NCBI RefSeq assembly: GCF_022230955.1
Contig: NZ_JAKKFI010000123.1
Location: forward strand, 1 to 45,276
Length of the DNA stretch: 45,276 nucleotides
Reading direction: 5' to 3'
Source: Micromonospora cabrerizensis
GTDB taxonomy: Bacteria; Actinomycetota; Actinomycetes; Mycobacteriales; Micromonosporaceae
Part shown: positions 7,362-13,975 of the stretch, in pieces
How the letters are laid out: each line of letters begins with the position of its first letter
How positions within the stretch are numbered: position 1 is the first letter of the stretch
Notes under the pieces: model-generated
Database searches by the model: none
What the model saw: only the letters and a program-made list of their open reading frames with translations
What the model was told of the DNA's origin: nothing
Translations under genes and position numbers: made by a program

Positions 7362-8438
7362 TCAGTACCTGACCTCGCCCACGACGACGGGGGACGCCGC
7401 GTTCGGTCGGCCGTCGACCGTCGCGCCCGCGAAGGCGAGGCTCGGCGCGAGGTAACGGTTGTTGTCCGCCGGGAAGTTGAGCGCCGGCGTCGACACCTCG
7501 TCGAGTCGTGCCGTCTGCTGCGGCGACAACCGGACGTCCACCGCGGTCAGGTTCGTCTTGAGTTGATCGAGACGGCGCGCCCCGATCAGCACCGAGCTGA
7601 CCCCCGGTCGGGCGCCGACCCAGGCCAGCGCCGCAGCCGCCGGTGTCACCTCGGCGTCGCGCGCGACCTCGTGGAGCACGTCGATCACCTGCCAGTCACG
7701 CTCCGCGGGACTGCCCACCAGAGCGGCACGCGTCGTGTCGACCGTGCTGTTCCCACGGACGAACTTGCCGGAGAGCCAGCCGCTCTTGAGCGGGCTCCAC
7801 GGCAGTACGCCGAGTCCGTGCTCCGCGGCCATCGGGATGAGTTCCCCCTCGACCGTCCGTTCGAGCAACGAGTATTCGAGTTGCATCCCGATCGCCGGCG
7901 TCCACCCACGGAAGTGTGCGACGACCTGCGCCTCGGCTGCCTTCCAGGCGGGCAGATCCGACAGGCCCACGTACCGGATCTTGCCGGCCGTGACGAGGTC
8001 GTCCAGGGCGCGCAGCGTCTCCTCGACCGGGACGCCCCGGTCCCAGTTGTGCAGCCAGTAGATGTCCAGGTAGTCGGTGCGCAGCCGGCGCAGCGACTCC
8101 TCGGCCTGGGCCACCACGGCCTTGCGCCCGGCGCCGCCACCGTTGGGATCGCCGGCGAACAGGTTGCCGAAGAACTTGGAGCCGAGGACGACCCGGTCGC
8201 GCAGTCCGGGCCGAGCGGTCAGGTAGTCGCCGATGATCTTCTCGGAGTGCCCGTTGGTGTAGATGTTGGCGGTGTCGATGGAGTTGCCGCCACGTTCCAG
8301 GTACTCGGTGATCATCGCCTCGGACTCGTCGACCGGGGCACCCCAGCCGTGGTCCTCGCCGAAGGTCATCGCGCCCAGGGTGTAGGGGCTGATACGCAGG
8401 CCAGAGCGGCCCAGTGTGATGAAACTGTCGAGTGGCAT
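7362..8438 (-). CDS. Aldo/keto reductase
   Basis: 358 residues. The complete catalytic tetrad is visible in family context: Asp in NSIDTANIY, the Tyr of the same motif, Lys in VVLGSKFF and His in YWLHNWD. The late SVLIGAR segment belongs to the NADPH site. It should reduce aldehydes or ketones with NADPH in the cytosol. The ATG is chosen because of the upstream GGAG and because the family N terminus (LGRSGLRISPYTLGAM) begins just after it; the longer open frame upstream is antisense to the AraC gene. It is divergent from the AraC regulator across a palindrome, so it is probably its target. Confidence 0.92.
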   Translation of the reverse strand: MPLDSFITLGRSGLRISPYTLGAMTFGEDHGWGAPVDESEAMITEYLERGGNSIDTANIYTNGHSEKIIGDYLTARPGLRDRVVLGSKFFGNLFAGDPNGGGAGRKAVVAQAEESLRRLRTDYLDIYWLHNWDRGVPVEETLRALDDLVTAGKIRYVGLSDLPAWKAAEAQVVAHFRGWTPAIGMQLEYSLLERTVEGELIPMAAEHGLGVLPWSPLKSGWLSGKFVRGNSTVDTTRAALVGSPAERDWQVIDVLHEVARDAEVTPAAAALAWVGARPGVSSVLIGARRLDQLKTNLTAVDVRLSPQQTARLDEVSTPALNFPADNNRYLAPSLAFAGATVDGRPNAASPVVVGEVRY

Positions 8439-8500
8439 GGCTCCAGTGCACACCTGCGGGCCTTCGATCAGGTAGATCAGAACTGGCAGCACGTTGCCCG

Positions 8501-8522
8501 ATCCTGCCAAAGTCGGCAGGAT
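8501..8522. promoter_or_regulatory. Palindromic candidate operator between divergent genes
   Basis: ATCCTGCC-N6-GGCAGGAT, perfect 8-bp arms, in the 90-bp space between the aldo/keto reductase and the AraC gene. It is 6 nt from the AraC start codon. A partial half-site (GGCAG) also occurs at 8485. It is likely the regulator's binding site, but it could also be an mRNA hairpin covering the AraC ribosome site. Confidence 0.5.
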
Positions 8523-8528
8523 AGGCCC

Positions 8529-9410
8529 ATGAGTGCGCTGCCCGAGATCCGCGACCTGGTGCTGCGCCACGCTGGCCGACCCGCACCGGCCGGCCTCGTC
8601 CTGCACCGCAGCGACTCCCCCACCGAGCCGATGCCGTCCCAGTCCGCGCCGGTCTTCGCTCTCGTCGCACAGGGCGCGAAGTACGCGGTACTGGGAGAAC
8701 GGGTCTTCTCGTACGGTGCCGGGCAGTTCGTCGTCGCGTCGACGGAGCTGCCGGTGATCGCCCACGTCAGCCAGGCCAGCCCCGCCGAGCCGTACCTGGT
8801 GCTGGGCCTCGCGCTGCGCCCGCCGCTGATCGCGGAGCTGCTGCTGGAGACCCCGCCGGCGCGAGGCGAGCCGGCGGCGGGCATTGCGGTCAGCGCCGCG
8901 AGCGACGACGTGCTCGACGTGGTGGTGCGGCTGCTGAGGCTGCTTGACCGCCCCGACGACCAGCGCGTGTTGTGGGCGGGGGTGGAACGCGAACTCGTCT
9001 GGCGGTTGCTGACCAGCGAGCAGGGTGGCACGGTCCGGCAGATCGGGCTGGGTGACGGCAACGTCGTACAGGTCGAGCGGGCGATCCGCTGGATCCGCGA
9101 GCATCACGCCGACCTGTTCCGCGTCGAGGACGTCGCGCGCGCGGCCGGGATGAGCGTGACCTCGCTGCACCGCCACTTCCGGGCCGTCACGACCATGACA
9201 CCCATCCAGTTCCAGAAACTGATCCGGCTCCAGGAGGCACGGGCCCGGCTGCTGGCCGAGCCGGGCGACGTGGCGGCGGTCGGTTTCGCGGTCGGCTACG
9301 AGAGCGCGTCGCAGTTCAGCCGCGAGTACCGGCGACTGTTCGGGCTCCCGCCGGGGCAGGACGCGGCTCGCCTGTCCCGGGTCGACCCGGCGCATCTCGC
9401 CGACGTGTGA
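8529..9410 (+). CDS. AraC family transcriptional regulator
   Basis: 293 residues: an N-terminal AraC-type cupin sensor domain (about 20-160; VFALVAQGAKYAVLG, then LLLE) and a C-terminal pair of helix-turn-helix motifs (about 205-285; VEDVARAAGMSVTSLHRHF and VAAVGFAVGYESASQFSREY). The second contains the strongly conserved GYxSxSQFSREYRRLFG pattern. This N-terminal domain type is commonly paired with dehydrogenases or aldo/keto reductases, as here. It probably senses an aldehyde-like metabolite and activates the divergent gene. Complete. Confidence 0.92.
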   Translation: MSALPEIRDLVLRHAGRPAPAGLVLHRSDSPTEPMPSQSAPVFALVAQGAKYAVLGERVFSYGAGQFVVASTELPVIAHVSQASPAEPYLVLGLALRPPLIAELLLETPPARGEPAAGIAVSAASDDVLDVVVRLLRLLDRPDDQRVLWAGVERELVWRLLTSEQGGTVRQIGLGDGNVVQVERAIRWIREHHADLFRVEDVARAAGMSVTSLHRHFRAVTTMTPIQFQKLIRLQEARARLLAEPGDVAAVGFAVGYESASQFSREYRRLFGLPPGQDAARLSRVDPAHLADV

Positions 9411-9560
9411 GGACGCCCGACGGCTGGGGCGTGCCTGGTGACGGCGGGGCACAGATTCACCGTGCGGCGCTGGGCGGGCCGGATCTGCGCTGGAGGCCGG
9501 CCCGCCCGCAGGTGCGTGCTGCTGTTCGTGCCCGCACCCGAAGCAGTGTCACGAAGCCGG

Positions 9561-9704
9561 TTACCCGCCGTGGCCCCAACTCAGCGTGCTCAGGATGGGT
9601 TCCGTGGCGACTGCGATATCGCCGGCTTGTGCTGGTGCCGCCAGCACACTGACCGACAGCATCGCTCCGACCGCCACTGCGTAGATGACACGACGAATTC
9701 GCAT
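9561..9704 (-). CDS. Small secreted peptide, 47 residues
   Basis: The ATG is preceded by a strong GAGGAGG. Residues 1-27 are a Sec signal peptide: MRIRR, a hydrophobic core (AVAVGAMLSVSVLAA) and an APAQA|G cleavage site. The predicted mature peptide is only about 20 residues, without cysteine, ending in SWGHGG. It is monocistronic, with no maturation or export genes beside it, so I would not call it a RiPP. It could be a signalling peptide, a small cell-wall peptide or the remnant of a longer gene. The combination of strong ribosome site and signal peptide makes it very likely translated. Confidence 0.65.
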   Translation of the reverse strand: MRIRRVIYAVAVGAMLSVSVLAAPAQAGDIAVATEPILSTLSWGHGG

Positions 9705-9972
9705 GGGCCCTCCTCGATCACAGGTGTTGTTGTCGCCCGAACGGCGGCAGCATTGACGCGTCGTCGGGCTCCCTCGCGGTCACCCCTGGCCGGTATGCCT
9801 CGTCGCCCGATGTCGCTGGGCCGGCGTCAGGGGTGGTCGAAACTCAGCGTATTGACGCCGCTACACGCTCGCTACCGTCGATGCCTGTCCCGAACAGCCG
9901 GCTGCCTGTCCAGGCTGCTCACGGGCTTGTTCGGACCTGTACGGCTGCCTCTGTTTCCCATACCGCCCGGAG

Positions 9973-10002
9973 GGGCCGAGCCGTCCTCGGACGACTCGGC
10001 CC
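9973..10002 (-). terminator. Hairpin terminator after the sigma-factor operon
   Basis: 13-nt arms (GGGCCGAGCCGTC and GACGACTCGGCCC) with one mismatch and a CTCG loop, 14 nt beyond the stop codon of the minus-strand membrane protein. No U-tract, as is usual for actinomycete terminators. Confidence 0.6.
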
Positions 10003-10015
10003 GCTTCTCGGTGCG

Positions 10016-11446
10016 TCAGGGTGTGACCCGGGTGGCCCCACTGCCGCCCGGCAGGCCCCCCGCGTCGGTGTCGGTCTCGACCGGCGGCAACGGGGTCGTC
10101 CCGAGGACGCGGCCGTCCTCGGCGTACGCGGTGACGGTGGCCGGCTGGTCCGGCGGCACCTCGGTGGTGCCGGCGTTCGACGCGTCGAGGGTGACCGTGG
10201 TCGGGGATGCGGCCCCGACCGTCACCGTGACGCGGGCCGCGTCCGGCGGGGCGATCACCCGCACCTGGCCCGTGGGTGGGCGGGTGCCGTCGTCGGCCCG
10301 GACCCGCCAGCCGACCGGCCGTCGGTCGACGCCCTCCGCCGGCAGCAGCAGCCGCAGGTCGCTCGACCAGCCGGTCCGCTCGTCGCCGTGCATGGCGTAC
10401 GCGATCACTCCGCCACCGGCCGGCTGCACGGTGAGCAGCGCGGCGGCCTGGCCGCGCTCGCTGCCCGACCACCGCACGCGCACCGTCGTGCCGGCAGCCG
10501 GGACATGGCTGTCCTCGAGTGCCGTCTGGACGAAGGTGCGCAGGGTGGCGTCGTCGAGCGGCTTACCTCGGATCGGTCGGCGGGTGGCAGTGAGCAGGGC
10601 GTCCATCTCCGGCCCGGTCGGGTCGACCGCGGCGTACGGGCCACCGCCCAGGCCGCCCTGGAAGAACACCTGGTCGCCGCGGCTGACCCGGACGACCGGT
10701 TGGCTCGGCAGCGGTTCGGGAGGCAGGACGGCGAACCCGACTCCTCCACCGTCCGCCCTGGCGACGTCCTGGTATTCCAGGGTCCCCTCCGGCGTGTATC
10801 GGGGTTCGCCACTGATCGTCACGGTGGATCCGGCCGGACCGACGACGACCGCGAAACCGGCCCGGTCAGGGTAGGCCTGCATCAGCGTCATCACCGGTTC
10901 GTCGTCACCCTCACTGTGGCCGCCGTACCGCATCTGCTGCGCGCCGGCACCGGCCGGACCCACGTACCAGACCAGCGCCTCCCTGGTCAGCAGGCCGAGC
11001 CGCAGCGGCACCGCGACCAGCGCGACCCGGTGGCCCGGCTGGTCACTGCCGTAGACCAGACGGATCCGGTCCCGATCGCCGATCTTCCACGCACCCAACG
11101 GGGCGTCGATCCGCAGCGGCGGGTCGGTGCTGATGCGCGCCCGGAGGGTGTCCAGCCAGGCCTGATCCGCAGCCAGCGCACCCCGTGGTGGCGCGTCGAG
11201 CAGCGCCGTCGGGGTGGCGGCGACCGCGATGCCAGGTGCCCAGCCGGGCAGGGGCACCACGTTGGTCTGCACCCCGACGAGCGCGACCCCGACCGCGGCG
11301 GCCAGCGCCGTGCGGATCAGCCGCGTCCGCTGGTGCCGTCGCTCGCGGCGGGCGAACCCGGGCCAGGGGTCCTCGGGTACGTCGACGCCGTGCGCGGCAT
11401 TCCGCAGCGCGGGACTGAGCGTCGAACTCGCGAAGCTCTCGGTCAT
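10016..11446 (-). CDS. Membrane-anchored protein, putative partner of the upstream ECF sigma factor
   Basis: 476 residues. A short cytoplasmic N terminus (about 1-42, with a charged RRERRHQRTR stretch) leads to one transmembrane helix (about 43-62) and a large extracytoplasmic domain rich in beta strands. No recognisable enzyme motif and no zinc anti-sigma HxxxCxxC motif. The ATG overlaps the sigma-factor stop by 4 nt (ATGA), so the two are translationally coupled. In actinomycetes this arrangement with SigE-type ECF factors often encodes a membrane-bound antagonist or effector, so an anti-sigma role is inference only. Confidence 0.7.
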   Translation of the reverse strand: MTESFASSTLSPALRNAAHGVDVPEDPWPGFARRERRHQRTRLIRTALAAAVGVALVGVQTNVVPLPGWAPGIAVAATPTALLDAPPRGALAADQAWLDTLRARISTDPPLRIDAPLGAWKIGDRDRIRLVYGSDQPGHRVALVAVPLRLGLLTREALVWYVGPAGAGAQQMRYGGHSEGDDEPVMTLMQAYPDRAGFAVVVGPAGSTVTISGEPRYTPEGTLEYQDVARADGGGVGFAVLPPEPLPSQPVVRVSRGDQVFFQGGLGGGPYAAVDPTGPEMDALLTATRRPIRGKPLDDATLRTFVQTALEDSHVPAAGTTVRVRWSGSERGQAAALLTVQPAGGGVIAYAMHGDERTGWSSDLRLLLPAEGVDRRPVGWRVRADDGTRPPTGQVRVIAPPDAARVTVTVGAASPTTVTLDASNAGTTEVPPDQPATVTAYAEDGRVLGTTPLPPVETDTDAGGLPGGSGATRVTP

Positions 11447-11973
11447 GCCAGTTCCTCCTCGAGCCGTACCGGGGACTGAGCGCCGGGTGGGGTGAACTCG
11501 CTGCGCAGCCGGGCCAACCCGCGCGACGCCTGGCTCTTCACCGAGCCGACGGAGCAGCCGAGGACCTGGGCGGTGTCCGCCTCACTGAGATCCTCGAAGT
11601 AGCGCAACACCAGCACCGCCTGCGTCCTGGGCGGTAACCGCCGCAGCGCGGCGAGCAGCAGTTGGCGCTCCTCCACCTGCGCGTACGCGTCACGCGTCGG
11701 CTGGTTGTCGGAGGTCAGCAACGGCACCTCCAACGGCCGTCGCCGACGCCGCCAGGAGATCGCCGTGTTGACCATCGCCCGGCGTACGTAGACCTCGGGG
11801 GCGTCCCTGCGCAGCACCCGCCCCCAGCGCCGGTGGGTCTTCTCCAACGCCGACTGCGCCAGGTCCTCGGCTGTCCCCCGGTCACCGGTCAACAGGTAGG
11901 CCGTTCGGAGCAGCGATCCCCACTGTCGTTGGACGAACAGCCGGAACTGTTCGTCGTCCTCGTGCCGACTCAC
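11443..11973 (-). CDS. ECF sigma factor (actinobacterial SigE-like family)
   Basis: 176 residues: region 2 at about 7-75 (FRLFVQRQWGSLLRTAYLLTG) and region 4 at about 110-165 (LPPRTQAVLVLRYFEDLSEA, VGSVKSQASRGLARLR). The GTG start is chosen because GGAGGTGG lies 4 nt before it and the family N terminus begins there; an in-frame extension is Arg-rich noise. It contains a TTA leucine codon (11635-11637), rare in this genome type and dependent on the bldA tRNA in streptomycetes. The downstream gene is translationally coupled. It probably controls a membrane or secretion response. Confidence 0.9.
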   Translation of the reverse strand: MSRHEDDEQFRLFVQRQWGSLLRTAYLLTGDRGTAEDLAQSALEKTHRRWGRVLRRDAPEVYVRRAMVNTAISWRRRRRPLEVPLLTSDNQPTRDAYAQVEERQLLLAALRRLPPRTQAVLVLRYFEDLSEADTAQVLGCSVGSVKSQASRGLARLRSEFTPPGAQSPVRLEEELA

Positions 11974-12125
11974 GCCACCTCCAGGTCGCGCCCGCCTCGC
12001 GTCTACGTGCGGACGCAGAGTGAGACGCGACCCGCGGCGCCTGAGGTTGAGTCGAGAATCGCACGGAGGATCCCGCCCCACCCCGACCGGTGACGTCGAC
12101 GCGGAACGGGATCCCCCGACTCCGG

Positions 12126-12197
12126 CGATCATGGAGTTGTGGTGCCTGATTTGAGGTTTTAGCAGCTATTTTGTCCTCGACCACAACTGCATGATCG
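12126..12197. repeat. Intergenic palindromic repeat element (REP-like)
   Basis: 18-bp arms (12126-12143 and 12180-12197; key parts GATCATGGAGTTGTGG and CCACAACTGCATGATC, one mismatch) around a 36-nt AT-rich loop. The loop is clearly lower in GC than its surroundings. It sits between the end of the secreted-protein operon and the promoter of the sigma-factor operon. I recall similar CATG-AGTTGTGG palindromes between Micromonosporaceae genes, but copy number must be checked. Confidence 0.6.
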
Positions 12198-12210
12198 GCG
12201 GTGCAGGCCT

Positions 12211-13098
12211 TTAGAACCCGTCCCACTGGCGGGCCGAGCACTTCCAGGTCTTCCCGCCGTCCTGCGAGATGCAGACCACCAGGAGCGTCCCGAGGAAGGG
12301 AACTCGGACGGTGAAGATGTGGGCCTTGGTCTTCGCGTACACGACGCCGGAGTTCTCGGCGATGTCGGCCAACGCCCACCCCGGGTCCGGTCCTTCCACC
12401 GTCGCCACCCGGCGCAGCGAGTCGACGTCCTTGCCGTCGAGGAGCATCTCGACGTCCTTCGCCGAGGGCTCGCCGTCGCCGACCAGGGTCTCCACGGCGG
12501 ACGGCCCGTCCACCGTGACTCCGCTGGCCTTCTCGAAGGCCGCCTTCGTCCCGCCGATCGTGGTGTCGCCGGCAAGGTCGAGGGTGAGGATCAGTTCGCC
12601 CGTCCGGCTGGACAACAGGCATTCCCAGACGGACTTGCCCGACGCGACGCACATGGTCAGGCACCAGTTCCGACCGCCGGGCACCGACGAGGCGAAGATC
12701 AGTGACGTGGTCGCCGTCCCGCTGTCACCCTTGCCGTCGTACGCGCCGTCGGCCAGGTCGGCCATGGTCGTGCCGAGGATGTCCCGGCCGCCCGGCATCG
12801 TGCCCACGACCTTGACCCCGTCGACCTTCTCACCGGCGACGAGCGCCGCAAGCTGGTCGCCGGTGAGGTTCCGGCCTCCAGCGTCGACGGCCAGCACCCT
12901 GTCCAGGTCGCCGACGGGCTGGCCGGTCAGGTCCTCGAACTGTTGAAGCATCGTCTGAGGCGCACCGGGATGGTCGGTGACCGTCGTCCGGGCCTCACCC
13001 TCGGCGGCCTGCGACGGAGCGTACGAAGCTGTCAGCCCGACGATCAGGGCCGTGGCGATGATGGTGACACGCCTGGTGATGTCCCGCAGAGCTGTCAT
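12211..13098 (-). CDS. Secreted protein with an internally repeated module
   Basis: 295 residues with a Sec signal peptide (about 1-32, ending SQAA). Two copies of a roughly 60-residue module are visible. Copy A begins near LTGDQLAALVAGEKVDGVKVVG and runs to TSLIFAS; copy B begins near SAKDVEMLLDGKDVDSLRRVA and runs to HIFTVRV. Five cysteines lie in the C-terminal two thirds (NWCLTMC, WECLL, VVCIS, WKCSA). The same module occurs once in the gene immediately upstream. The ATG has GAGGACAGG before it. The 64-bp gap to the upstream gene suggests one operon. Function unknown; the protein is extracellular or wall-associated. Confidence 0.75.
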   Translation of the reverse strand: MTALRDITRRVTIIATALIVGLTASYAPSQAAEGEARTTVTDHPGAPQTMLQQFEDLTGQPVGDLDRVLAVDAGGRNLTGDQLAALVAGEKVDGVKVVGTMPGGRDILGTTMADLADGAYDGKGDSGTATTSLIFASSVPGGRNWCLTMCVASGKSVWECLLSSRTGELILTLDLAGDTTIGGTKAAFEKASGVTVDGPSAVETLVGDGEPSAKDVEMLLDGKDVDSLRRVATVEGPDPGWALADIAENSGVVYAKTKAHIFTVRVPFLGTLLVVCISQDGGKTWKCSARQWDGF

Positions 13099-13162
13099 CC
13101 TGTCCTCATCTCAGTGTCTGGCAACGCTGTCTCGGTGAACGCTCTCGGTGGGGTCGTACGGG

Positions 13163-13882
13163 CTACCAGCGACACGTGACCAGGTCGCCGACGTCGTTCG
13201 GGGACCCCCAGTCGCAGTGGTCGTCGATCCACTCGCCGACGTCGCTGATCGTGTCGACGATCCACGCGAAGACCGACTTGATCGCGCCCCAGAGGCTGAA
13301 GTAGACGACGGTCGTCTCGGGGGTGCCGCCGGCCTCGTCGATGACGTCCTTCGTCGACATGGCGGCGTTCGGCTTCTCGATGACGCCCAGCACTCGTACG
13401 CCGGTGTCGTCCTTGCCGGCCAGCAGCGCCTCGACCTGCTCCGGGGTCCGCTCCTTGCCGTCGTCGACCGCCACGATGGCACGGTCGATCAGCACCTCCC
13501 GGCTGCCGCTGACGGCCTGGGCGATGCCGGCGATCTCCCCCACCGTGAGGTCGTTGCCGAGCGCGGGGCCGGTGAACCGCCGGACCGAGACGGCACCGGC
13601 CGGGTCGATCTGGATCTCGCCGGCCGTGATCCTGTCGTCCGTGTCGAACGGTTCCCAGGCGAACGTCCACTGCCCGCCCTCGCAGCGGAACCGGCCGTGC
13701 TCCCGGCCCTCAGGCTCGCTCTCGGTGCGGACGATCCCGCCGCGGTCGTCGACATGCTGGACCACGCAGTCGGTGCCCTTGGTCGGCGGCTTGTCGGTCT
13801 GGGCCACGGCTGCGGAGGACATGGCCAGCACCGTCGCGCTGACCACCCCCATGACCGCGAGGCGGTGTGCCGAACGCTTCAT
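13163..13882 (-). CDS. Secreted protein, paralogue of the downstream gene
   Basis: 239 residues with a signal peptide (about 1-28, ending AAVAQ). It carries one copy of the module seen twice in the next gene: RTPEQVEALLAGKDDTGVRV, then MSTKDVIDEAG, then TTVVYF. The C-terminal region (SLWGAIKSVFAWIVDTISD) is amphipathic, and the last 20 residues contain two cysteines. ATG chosen over the upstream in-frame GTG because TGGAG lies 6 nt before it. A terminator hairpin separates it from the AfsR-type gene. No family recognised. Confidence 0.75.
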   Translation of the reverse strand: MKRSAHRLAVMGVVSATVLAMSSAAVAQTDKPPTKGTDCVVQHVDDRGGIVRTESEPEGREHGRFRCEGGQWTFAWEPFDTDDRITAGEIQIDPAGAVSVRRFTGPALGNDLTVGEIAGIAQAVSGSREVLIDRAIVAVDDGKERTPEQVEALLAGKDDTGVRVLGVIEKPNAAMSTKDVIDEAGGTPETTVVYFSLWGAIKSVFAWIVDTISDVGEWIDDHCDWGSPNDVGDLVTCRW

Positions 13883-13927
13883 CGAATGCTCCACTCCTCG
13901 GAAAAGAAACTGGTGTCCGAAGAGTGG

Positions 13928-13949
13928 CGGGCCGCGCTGAAGCGGCCCG
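13928..13949 (-). terminator. Hairpin terminator after the AfsR-type gene
   Basis: CGGGCCGC-N6-GCGGCCCG, perfect 8-bp stem, about 27 nt beyond the regulator stop and before the next minus-strand gene. Confidence 0.6.
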
Positions 13950-13975
13950 GAAACGGCGCTGAAAGCGGGGGTACG

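Noticed and set aside
8439..9452. N-terminal extension of the aldo/keto reductase frame
   Set aside because: It is antisense to the AraC gene and has no domain pattern; a ribosome site and the family N terminus fix the start at 8438.
9561..9704. Reading the 47-residue peptide as a lanthipeptide or lasso precursor
   Set aside because: It has a Sec signal peptide, no cysteine in the mature part and no modification enzymes nearby.
9833..11479. Plus-strand frame of about 550 codons over the sigma-partner gene
   Set aside because: Arg/His-rich shadow; the minus-strand gene has a transmembrane helix and is coupled to the sigma factor.
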